In this document: positions 1-5,010 of the stretch, in pieces
Numbering within the stretch: position 1 is the stretch's first letter
Layout: each line of letters opens with the position of its first letter
Position numbers and translations under genes: made by a program
Notes under the pieces: model-generated
Seen by the model: the letters and a program-made list of their open reading frames with translations, nothing else
Database searches by the model: none
What the model was told of the DNA's origin: nothing
Assembly (NCBI GenBank): GCA_002483745.1
Contig: DLIM01000002.1
Coordinates: 5,821-11,064 of the forward strand
Direction of reading: 5' to 3'
DNA: 5,244 nt
Source of the DNA: Caryophanales bacterium UBA7642
Lineage (GTDB): Bacteria > Bacillota_I > Bacilli_A > RFN20 > CAG-288

Positions 1-482
1 AAAGGACGAAAGATTGTTAATCCTTTTAAAGTAGTCTCTTCTTTTAAGCCATAGAACAAAGGAAGATTATTTCTTTTCTTTTGCATCAGATAGGTTTCAA
101 TCTTATCAGTCAATTGATGAGCAGTAACTAAACCTGATAGTTTCTCTTTTCGGACAACTTCTTTAAAGTAATGGTATCTATAGTCTCTGGCCCATTCTTC
201 AAAGTTCTTATCTTGCTTTTTATAGTGAGTATCTTTCTTAAAGAGCCTGAGTTTATAAAGATTAGCGAAGTAAAAAACAGTTTCCTCTTCTTTATCGACA
301 TAAGGTGAATCATGATAGTTGATATAGCAAAGAGAAACATGCCTATTAAGATCAGCTTGATAGTATCCAGCGAGGCAATTTAAAAGATAGACCGAATCCG
401 GTCCACCTGAAAAAGCCACTAAGAGTTTCTTGTTCTTGAAATCAAGTCTATTAAAAACTTCTAAGATACTTTTTAAGATCAT
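1..482 (-). CDS. tilS: tRNA(Ile)-lysidine synthetase TilS, N-terminal part (3' end outside window)
   Basis: TilS joins lysine to cytidine 34 of the CAU-anticodon isoleucine tRNA using ATP, so that the tRNA reads AUA instead of AUG; it is a cytoplasmic, normally essential enzyme. About 160 residues are visible, reading open to the left edge. They show the N-type ATP pyrophosphatase loop SGGPDS (residues 25-30), the family pattern EEWARDYRYHYF (95-106), and the HxxxDxxET element as TAHQLTDKIET (120-130). Usual TilS proteins have HxxDDxxET; here the first Asp is Thr125. The C-terminal tRNA-binding part lies outside the window. The start is ATG at 482-480, overlapping the divIC stop codon as ATGA, with no convincing Shine-Dalgarno sequence, so translation is probably coupled to divIC. 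In B. subtilis tilS also lies downstream of divIC and before hprT and ftsH, which would be the expected genes to the left. Confidence 0.95.
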   Translation of the reverse strand, partial: MILKSILEVFNRLDFKNKKLLVAFSGGPDSVYLLNCLAGYYQADLNRHVSLCYINYHDSPYVDKEEETVFYFANLYKLRLFKKDTHYKKQDKNFEEWARDYRYHYFKEVVRKEKLSGLVTAHQLTDKIETYLMQKKRNNLPLFYGLKEETTLKGLTIFRP

Positions 483-814
483 CCGTGGAATTCAATGACC
501 ACATCATGGGAAGGGATATAGATGTTGTTTCCGTCAAAATAGATCTGAGCATAATCAGGGTCAGAGAGGTTGTCGTTTTCAGTGACTAGATCATTGTATT
601 CTTCAACAATGGCAGCTTCTTCGCTTTTTAGCTGTTGATTCTTTTTAAGCTGAATAGCCTCAAAGACGATTAATGTAACCAATAAAGCCGTGCATAAAGC
701 CATTAAGACAATATAAAGAATACTGAGCTTCTTGCTCTTATCATTATTCTTAATTTTTATAGTTGAGTTCTTATCAACTGTTTCTTTCTTTTCTTCAGTT
801 TTCTTGTCTTTCAT
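479..814 (-). CDS. divIC: DivIC/FtsB-like septum formation initiator (single-pass membrane protein)
   Basis: A 111-residue bitopic protein with the layout of DivIC, which in Gram-positive bacteria forms a complex with FtsL and DivIB at the division septum. The N-terminal 29 residues are highly charged and Lys/Glu-rich (cytoplasmic). A hydrophobic segment follows at about 30-51, then a Gln/Glu/Lys/Asn-rich coiled-coil stretch at about 52-82, then a short outer tail containing NLSDPDYAQIYF, which resembles the conserved end of this family. The assignment rests on topology, size and synteny (after rqcP, before tilS, as in Bacillus) more than on residue identity, because these proteins diverge quickly. 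The start is supported by AGGA seven bases upstream, lying in the last codons of rqcP. The alternative is another FtsL/FtsB-type coiled-coil protein. Confidence 0.8.
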   Translation of the reverse strand: MKDKKTEEKKETVDKNSTIKIKNNDKSKKLSILYIVLMALCTALLVTLIVFEAIQLKKNQQLKSEEAAIVEEYNDLVTENDNLSDPDYAQIYFDGNNIYIPSHDVVIEFHG

Positions 815-818
815 AGAT

Positions 819-1064
819 TTATCCTATTATCTCATACATCAATGAAGCATTATCGATGGTTGAGATAGTTCTAATTTCTTTAATCTTAGCTTTGATAGTC
901 TTACCTAAAGGGGAAGTTATCTCGATGATATCATCGACCTTAACTTCAGTGGATGGCTTAGCCACTTTGCTATTCAATCTGACATAGCCTTTATCGATGA
1001 ATTCTTTAGCAGCCTCTCTTCTTTTTATTAGGCGGCTGATTTTTAGGTATTTATCTAATCTCAT
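819..1064 (-). CDS. rqcP: S4-domain RNA-binding protein RqcP (YabO), ribosome-associated quality control
   Basis: 81 residues, against about 86 for B. subtilis RqcP. The protein begins MRLDKYLKISRLIKRREAAK, nearly the same as the Bacillus protein, and is one S4 fold throughout. RqcP binds obstructed 50S subunits beside RqcH and the P-site tRNA and helps RqcH add C-terminal alanine tails to stalled nascent chains. Arg2 and the basic pair Arg15-Arg16, in the segment used for RNA contact in the family, are present. The conserved N-terminus fixes the start at 1064-1062, yet there is no Shine-Dalgarno sequence upstream and an extended -10 box ends only nine bases before the ATG. It is first in a compact unit with divIC (4-base gap) and tilS, and is separated from rpsI by a terminator. 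The Hsp15 paralogue is less likely given the length and the divIC neighbour. Confidence 0.92.
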   Translation of the reverse strand: MRLDKYLKISRLIKRREAAKEFIDKGYVRLNSKVAKPSTEVKVDDIIEITSPLGKTIKAKIKEIRTISTIDNASLMYEIIG

Positions 1065-1082
1065 AGTACAATTATTTTAGCA
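1065..1082 (-). promoter_or_regulatory. Extended -10 promoter very close to rqcP start
   Basis: On the minus strand TGcTAAAAT lies at 1082-1074, an extended -10 box one base from TATAAT. No good -35 is seen at 16-18 bases. Transcription would begin about 1066-1068, leaving a leader of only two to four bases before the ATG at 1064. A weaker alternative is TTGATC (1120-1115) with TACTTT (1097-1092), 17 bases apart, giving a leader of roughly 20 bases that still lacks a ribosome binding site. A promoter is expected here because the rpsI terminator lies just upstream. Confidence 0.5.
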
Positions 1083-1131
1083 TAAGAAATTAAAGTATTT
1101 ACTATTCTTTATTAGATCAACAGAATAAAAC

Positions 1132-1165
1132 AAAAAAACTCTGGGGTCGGACTCCCAGAGTTTTT
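1132..1165 (-). terminator. Rho-independent terminator after rpsI
   Basis: The arms AAAAACTCTGGG (1134-1145) and CCCAGAGTTTTT (1154-1165) are perfect complements with an 8-base loop. Read on the minus strand, the hairpin is followed by seven T residues (1138-1132), then G and TTTT. It begins about 28 bases after the rpsI stop codon. The plus-strand reading also ends in five T, so the element is symmetric, but no plus-strand gene enters it. Confidence 0.93.
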
Positions 1166-1192
1166 GTTTTCTTGTCGAAACGACTTGTAAGA

Positions 1193-1600
1193 TTAACGCT
1201 TTGAGAACTGCGGAGACTTACGAGCCTTACGAAGACCGTATTTCTTACGCTCAACGACTCTGGCATCAACTGTCAAGAGTCCTAAAGCCTTAAGTAACGG
1301 ACGGTTAGCGGAGTTAGCCTTGTTTAAGCATCTTGCAATACCTAATCTTAAGGCGCCACACTGACCAGAATAGCCACCGCCAACAATGTTGGCCTTGACA
1401 TCATACTTGCCTTCAGTACTAGTAGCCTTGAAGGGCTGAGTAGCATCGAGAACAAGAGTCTTTGAAGGGAAATATTCATCAATTTTCTTACCGTTGACGA
1501 TAATCTCACCTTTTCCAGGAGTAAGGAAAACTCTGGCAACGGAAGCTTTTCTTCTTCCGATGGCTGAATAAATCAGTTTATCAGTTTTTGTGTTAGCCAT
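1193..1600 (-). CDS. rpsI: 30S ribosomal protein S9
   Basis: S9 (uS9) belongs to the head of the small ribosomal subunit; its C-terminal tail reaches the P-site tRNA. The 135 residues (family about 130) show every hallmark: GRRKASVARV (16-25), the GGGYSGQCGALRLGIAR block (74-90), VERKKYGLRKARKSPQFSKR at the end, and the terminal Ser-Lys-Arg that contacts tRNA. One difference is LTVDAR (109-114), where the family usually has LTRDAR. The gene follows rplM by 3 bases, the universal rplM-rpsI order. Its ribosome binding site AGGGAG lies in the last codons of rplM, so the two are translated in tandem from one message. The mRNA ends at the hairpin at 1132-1165. Confidence 0.98.
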   Translation of the reverse strand: MANTKTDKLIYSAIGRRKASVARVFLTPGKGEIIVNGKKIDEYFPSKTLVLDATQPFKATSTEGKYDVKANIVGGGYSGQCGALRLGIARCLNKANSANRPLLKALGLLTVDARVVERKKYGLRKARKSPQFSKR

Positions 1601-1603
1601 TGT

Positions 1604-2059
1604 TTACTTCTCCCTCTTCTTAGTCAACTCAACAGCGATGGGTTTCTTATCTTGCTTATCATACTGTTCGGTAGGATAAACATATAACTTTCTCACCATC
1701 TTCTTTCCTAAGGATCCCTTGGGAAGCATTCCCCAAACTGCTCTTCTGAGCATTTCGGTAGGATACTGCTCAACCATAACCTTAGCACTTCTGACTCTTA
1801 GACCACCATACGATTCAGCTTTGTTGTCGTAATACATCTTCTTACGCATCTTGTCTCCAGTCAACCAAACCTTCGAGCAGTTGATGACTATTACATAGTC
1901 ACCGCAATCGAAGTTAGGAGTGTACTGGGGCTTGTTTTTGCCCATTAAGATGATTGCGATCTCGGAGGCTAATCGACCAAGAGGTTTGTCAGTAGCATCG
2001 ACAATGTACCAATTTTTTGATACATCATTCGTCTTGTAAATTGTAGTTTGACGCTGCAT
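1604..2059 (-). CDS. rplM: 50S ribosomal protein L13
   Basis: L13 (uL13) is an early-assembly protein of the large subunit. The 151 residues (family about 142-147) carry the family blocks WYIVDATDKPLGRLASEIA (17-35), GDYVIVINCSKVWLTGDK (53-70) and AVWGMLPKGSLG (107-118). Two usually histidine-rich loops are altered: the YYHHTGxxGG-type segment reads YYDNKAESYGG (76-86), and the HNHAAQQP-type segment near the C-terminus reads YDKQDKKP (133-140). The C-terminus ends in a short basic extension, TKKREK. There is no frame disruption, so this looks like lineage divergence. The start at 2059-2057 is supported by AAAGGA eight bases upstream. The gene heads an rplM-rpsI operon with its own promoter, divergent from the kinase gene, and probably carries an autoregulatory leader (2060-2132). 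Confidence 0.98.
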   Translation of the reverse strand: MQRQTTIYKTNDVSKNWYIVDATDKPLGRLASEIAIILMGKNKPQYTPNFDCGDYVIVINCSKVWLTGDKMRKKMYYDNKAESYGGLRVRSAKVMVEQYPTEMLRRAVWGMLPKGSLGKKMVRKLYVYPTEQYDKQDKKPIAVELTKKREK

Positions 2060-2132
2060 GTTCTAATCCTTTCATGATCATTAAGCAAACTGTATACCTT
2101 ACCGGGGTGTAGTTCACAATTAGCCGAGGGTT
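2060..2132 (-). promoter_or_regulatory. Candidate L13 autoregulatory leader RNA of rplM-rpsI
   Basis: From the predicted start of transcription (about 2126) to the rplM ATG lie about 65 bases. The first half (about 2099-2130) is clearly GC-rich compared with the AT-rich flanks and contains GTGAACTACACCCCGGTAAGG on the minus strand. Short complementary pieces (AACU with AGUU, ACC with GGU, CGG with CCG, GUG with CAC) would allow a compact fold ahead of the ribosome binding site AAAGGA (about 2073-2068). L13 leaders that let free L13 repress its own operon are known in Firmicutes, and this has the right position and size. I cannot confirm a match to the family consensus by eye. Confidence 0.42.
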
Positions 2133-2160
2133 ATTTTACCACATGGGAAACAAAAAGCAA
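2133..2160 (-). promoter_or_regulatory. Sigma-A type promoter of rplM-rpsI
   Basis: On the minus strand -35 TTGCTT (2160-2155) and -10 TAAAAT (2138-2133) are separated by 16 bases. TG at 2141-2140 makes an extended -10 (TGgTAAAAT). Upstream lies a very AT-rich tract with an inverted repeat (2165-2187) that could act as an UP element, as expected for a strongly expressed ribosomal protein operon. Confidence 0.75.
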
Positions 2161-2164
2161 TATT

Positions 2165-2187
2165 TATATATATTAATTATATATATA
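2165..2187. repeat. AT-only inverted repeat between divergent promoters
   Basis: TATATATAT (2165-2173) and ATATATATA (2179-2187) are perfect complements around the loop TAATT. It lies just upstream of the rplM -35 box and about 90 bases upstream of the kinase -10. It may serve as UP element, a DNA-bending or unwinding site, or a simple low-complexity tract. It has no T-run or GC content, so it is not a terminator. Confidence 0.6.
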
Positions 2188-2192
2188 GGAGA

Positions 2193-2260
2193 CTAGAAAC
2201 CGAATTTAACTAAAATTCCTATTTTGATTAGAACTTTAAGATAAAACAGGTTCTTTCTAG
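2193..2260. repeat. Spaced inverted repeat CTAGAAA / TTTCTAG upstream of the kinase promoter
   Basis: CTAGAAA (2193-2199) and TTTCTAG (2254-2260) are perfect complements, 54 bases apart; CC after the first arm and GG before the second extend the symmetry with a 3-base offset. The second arm lies where the -35 box of the kinase promoter should be, and that -35 is poor, so these could be half-sites for a regulator. A 7-bp repeat in AT-rich DNA can also arise by chance. Confidence 0.25.
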
Positions 2261-2274
2261 GGGCTATTATGTAT

Positions 2275-2306
2275 TATAATAACCTAAATAAGATAAAGTA
2301 GAAGGA
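2275..2306 (+). promoter_or_regulatory. Promoter -10 and ribosome binding site of the kinase-glycosyltransferase operon
   Basis: A consensus TATAAT is at 2275-2280. The expected -35 region (about 2251-2257, TTCTTTC) is far from TTGACA, which suggests a weak or activator-dependent promoter. Transcription would start near 2287, giving a leader of about 28 bases. The ribosome binding site AAGGA (2302-2306) is eight bases before the ATG at 2315. Confidence 0.6.
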
Positions 2307-2314
2307 CATTTAAA

Positions 2315-3880
2315 ATGAAAACTTGTATGCTTGTCGTTGATGTCGGCACTCAATCACTAAGAGCTTCGCTTATTGATGAAACTGGCAAGGTACTAGCTTT
2401 TTCAAGAAAAAAATACGATCCCGCCTATTATTCTCCCCGGGAAGGCTATGCTGAACAGGATGCTGATTTCTATCTTCATGTTCTTTGCCAGGCTACTAAA
2501 GATCTAAAAAATTCCAATAGCGAAATTTATGACAATCTTAAGGGTTTTGTCATTGATGGTTTCCGTGATACTTCAGTTATCCTTGATGAAAATAAAAAGC
2601 CAATCAGGAATTCCATTCTTTGGCTAGATCAAAGAGTCACCGTTATTCCACATATGCGTAATTTAAAGTTATATGAGAAAGCTTTATTTAATTTGGTTGG
2701 AATGTACGATACTGTTAAATACAATGCTGAAAGAACTGTATCTTACTGGATTAAAGAAAACGAGCCTCAGAATTGGGCTAAGATGAAATATTATTGTCCA
2801 ATCTCTGCTTATTTTAACTATAAGATTACCAATAATTTAGCTGTATCAGGTGCAGATACTATTGGTCATTATCCTATCAATTTCAAGAAAGGAACCTGGC
2901 TTCCTTCTTGGCATCCAAAGATTGATGTTTATGGTATTCCTTTAGATAAAGTCCCTCCTGTTGTTCCAGTTGGTTCAATTATTGGAACAGTCACTAAGGA
3001 ATTCAGTGAAGCTTCTGGAATTCCTGAAGGAATTAATGTCTATGCCTCTGGGTCTGATAAAGCCTGTGAGACGTTTGGAAATGGCTGTACTGATGAAGAT
3101 GTTGCTTCTGTTTCTTTAGGAACAGCTTGCACGATTGATGTAGTTTCTCATAAGTATTCAGAGCCAGAAACTTTCTTACCTTCTTATCAGGCACCTTATA
3201 AAGGCTACTATGATTTAGAAGTACAGATTTATCGTGGCTTATGGATGATTAAGTGGTTTACTGATAATTTCGGAAGTGTTGATATTAAGGATGCCACTAA
3301 AGCCGGAATGACTATTGAAGATTATCTCAATATGAAGATAGCCAAGATTCACCCTGGCTGTGATGGTTTAGTCTTACAGCCTTATTGGGGGCCGGGACTA
3401 AAGAGACCTAATGCTAAAGGCTCTATTATTGGATTCTCAGGTGTTCATACAAGATACCATCTTTATCGTGCTATTATCGAAGGCATTGCCTTTGCTCTAC
3501 GTGATGGTCTAGATGAAATCAGAAAGAAAACTCATAAGATGCCTAAGTACTTAGTTGTATCAGGTGGTGGTTCATCTAGCGATATTTTCTGTCATATCAT
3601 TGCTGATGTTTTTGGTATTGATGTTCATCGTGCCCCTAATGCCGAATCCTCGACTTTAGGCGGAGCTATGTCAGGCTTCATTTCAAACGGTACTTATAAG
3701 ACTCCTCAGGAAGCCATTAAGAATATGGTTGTTCCTGGAGATGTCATTCCTTATGACAAAGACAATCATGAAATCTATAATCGTCTTTATAAGAAAGTCT
3801 ATTTAAAGATTTATCCTTCTTTGAAGACTGTCTATAACAACTGCAAGCATTTCTATTTAGAGAGCAACGGTGAGGAATAA
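2315..3880 (+). CDS. FGGY-family carbohydrate kinase, substrate unassigned
   Basis: A cytoplasmic ATP-dependent kinase of the FGGY group (xylulokinase, gluconokinase, glycerol kinase relatives), 521 residues, full length for the family. The first phosphate loop is DVGTQSLR (9-16). The hinge strand ILWLDQR is at 101-107. GSDKACETFG supplies the catalytic Asp (D248 by alignment with xylulokinase-type GGGDNAAG). The C-terminal half has the HLYRAIIEGIAFALRDG helix and the adenosine-binding SGGGSSSD (416-423) and AESSTLGGA (443-451). The substrate-pocket segment reads FRDT (83-86), closer to the RET of glycerol kinase than to the Met-His pocket of xylulokinases. That favours an unusual sugar or polyol in the broad, uncharacterised YgcE-like part of the family; this subgrouping is tentative. 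No transporter, isomerase or aldolase is beside it. The glycosyltransferase gene begins 2 bases after its stop codon. Confidence 0.93.
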   Translation: MKTCMLVVDVGTQSLRASLIDETGKVLAFSRKKYDPAYYSPREGYAEQDADFYLHVLCQATKDLKNSNSEIYDNLKGFVIDGFRDTSVILDENKKPIRNSILWLDQRVTVIPHMRNLKLYEKALFNLVGMYDTVKYNAERTVSYWIKENEPQNWAKMKYYCPISAYFNYKITNNLAVSGADTIGHYPINFKKGTWLPSWHPKIDVYGIPLDKVPPVVPVGSIIGTVTKEFSEASGIPEGINVYASGSDKACETFGNGCTDEDVASVSLGTACTIDVVSHKYSEPETFLPSYQAPYKGYYDLEVQIYRGLWMIKWFTDNFGSVDIKDATKAGMTIEDYLNMKIAKIHPGCDGLVLQPYWGPGLKRPNAKGSIIGFSGVHTRYHLYRAIIEGIAFALRDGLDEIRKKTHKMPKYLVVSGGGSSSDIFCHIIADVFGIDVHRAPNAESSTLGGAMSGFISNGTYKTPQEAIKNMVVPGDVIPYDKDNHEIYNRLYKKVYLKIYPSLKTVYNNCKHFYLESNGEE

Positions 3881-3882
3881 TC

Positions 3883-4923
3883 ATGGCTGTTTTTTATATT
3901 CCTGATTTCTATGTCACCGGTGTTGGCTTTAATGCACTGAACAAATCAAGAAATGATCTTCATCATATCTATGACAAGCTAGGCTTTATTCCTTTGGAAT
4001 CTAAAATACTTACTCTCAATGATGAAAAAGTTAAGTATTTTGCTTCTAATAACGATATTTTAGGTGATTATGTCGAAAGCATCATCAATTCGATTGATGA
4101 AAAGTGTCATCAAGGCGATTCTCTTTATATGGACTTTCCTTTTGCCATCAAATTTGCTGGCTACAGCAAAATAGTTTCTTATGCCTGTTCTAAAGGCATC
4201 AAGGTGGTTTTCTTTATTCACGATCTTGATGGCGTGAGATTCCAAAATCCTCTTCTTAATCTTTCTGATTCCTCCTGCTTAGATATGGCTTATTGCTTAA
4301 TCTCAGCCAGTCCGGCTATGGATACGACCTTAGTTGACGGCTTAAGAGTCTCCAAGTTAGTTAAAAAAGTAAATTATAGTTATTGGGATTACTTGGTTCC
4401 TGACAAAGAAAACAAAAGAATGAATGGCTTAATCTGCTTTGCCGGAAACCTCAGCAAATCGACTTTCATTGCTGAAACACCTGATGTACTAGTGAATGCC
4501 GGTTTTAATCTATATGGAAAAGGTATGAAGACTATTTATAAAGGCACTTATAAAGGACAGTATAACCCTGAAGAATTGGTTGAAGTGCTTGATGGTAAAT
4601 TCGGTTTAGTTTGGGATGGTAAAGCTAGTAATACCTGTAGTGGCAACTTTGGAAAGTATTTACGAATCAACACCTCCCATAAATTCGGTCTTTATATGGC
4701 AAGTTCAAAACCAGTTATTGTCTGGAAAGAATCCACCTTAGCTAAATTTGTTGAGAAAAATCATCTAGGAATAACAGTCTCTTCCTTAGATGAAATTGCT
4801 CCGATTATTTCTAACTTGAACGGTAATGATTATTATCAGATGAGAATGAATGTTCAGGAAATACGAAAAGACGTTATTACTGGCGCCCATTTATCACGGG
4901 TCATTCTAAGCGCCATTGAGTAA
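3883..4923 (+). CDS. Gtf3 / beta-1,6-galactofuranosyltransferase-like glycosyltransferase (GT-B)
   Basis: A 346-residue soluble protein without signal peptide or membrane span. The N-terminal domain has GDSLYMDFPF (78-87) and the strand-turn FFIHDLDGVRFQ (110-121), typical of the acceptor domain of this group. The C-terminal donor domain has FAGNLSKS (186-193), GLVWDG (241-246), GNFGKYLRINTSHKFGLYMAS (254-274, in place of the usual N-x-PHK) and KPVIVW (276-281). This set is seen in Gtf3, which adds glucose to GlcNAc on streptococcal serine-rich adhesins, and in bacterial galactofuranosyltransferases such as WbbI. It therefore probably transfers a hexose from a UDP-sugar at the inner membrane face; donor and acceptor are not determined. 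The start at 3883 is supported by GAGG seven bases upstream. It is co-transcribed with the FGGY kinase and ends in its own terminator. No other capsule or adhesin genes are in view. Confidence 0.85.
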   Translation: MAVFYIPDFYVTGVGFNALNKSRNDLHHIYDKLGFIPLESKILTLNDEKVKYFASNNDILGDYVESIINSIDEKCHQGDSLYMDFPFAIKFAGYSKIVSYACSKGIKVVFFIHDLDGVRFQNPLLNLSDSSCLDMAYCLISASPAMDTTLVDGLRVSKLVKKVNYSYWDYLVPDKENKRMNGLICFAGNLSKSTFIAETPDVLVNAGFNLYGKGMKTIYKGTYKGQYNPEELVEVLDGKFGLVWDGKASNTCSGNFGKYLRINTSHKFGLYMASSKPVIVWKESTLAKFVEKNHLGITVSSLDEIAPIISNLNGNDYYQMRMNVQEIRKDVITGAHLSRVILSAIE

Positions 4924-4942
4924 TTATCTTTCTCCTTGTTTT

Positions 4943-4974
4943 AGTCTTCTTAGCTCAACTAAGGAGACTTTTTT
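4943..4974 (+). terminator. Rho-independent terminator of the kinase-glycosyltransferase operon
   Basis: AGTCTTCTTAG (4943-4953) pairs with CTAAGGAGACT (4959-4969), eleven pairs including one G-T, around the loop CTCAA. Six T residues follow (4969-4974). It begins 20 bases after the glycosyltransferase stop codon. Confidence 0.93.
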
Positions 4975-4980
4975 ATTAAT

Positions 4981-5006
4981 AAAAAGCAGCGGATTGCTCC
5001 GCTGCT
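4981..5006 (-). terminator. Rho-independent terminator of the minus-strand gene at the right edge
   Basis: AGCAGCGGA (4985-4993) and TCCGCTGCT (4998-5006) form a perfect 9-bp, GC-rich stem with the 4-base loop TTGC. On the minus strand it is followed by TTTTT (4985-4981) and ATTAAT. It starts 4 bases after the stop codon of that gene. Its T-tail and that of the opposing terminator form the 16-base palindrome at 4970-4985. Confidence 0.92.
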
Positions 5007-5010
5007 ATAT

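Noticed and set aside
128..340. Minus-strand open frame of 70 codons
   Set aside because: It lies inside tilS in another frame; the tilS frame carries SGGPDS and the other family motifs, so this is a shadow.
1348..1539. Minus-strand open frame of 63 codons
   Set aside because: Shadow of rpsI in another frame, with no ribosome binding site of its own.
479..2059. Mollicute genetic code (TGA read as Trp)
   Set aside because: Tryptophans in L13, the kinase and the glycosyltransferase are TGG, and TGA serves as the divIC stop codon exactly at the tilS start.
2161..2187. AT-rich tract as a replication origin or CRISPR leader
   Set aside because: No DnaA-box cluster, no direct repeats with spacers and no replication or cas genes nearby; an UP element or simple AT repeat explains it.
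4060..4245. Minus-strand open frame of 61 codons
   Set aside because: Antisense shadow within the glycosyltransferase gene; nothing suggests a promoter or start site.
2315..4923. Recent horizontal transfer of the kinase-glycosyltransferase pair
   Set aside because: Base composition and codon choice look like those of the housekeeping genes by eye, and no integrase, repeat or attachment site flanks the pair; transfer cannot be excluded but nothing here shows it.
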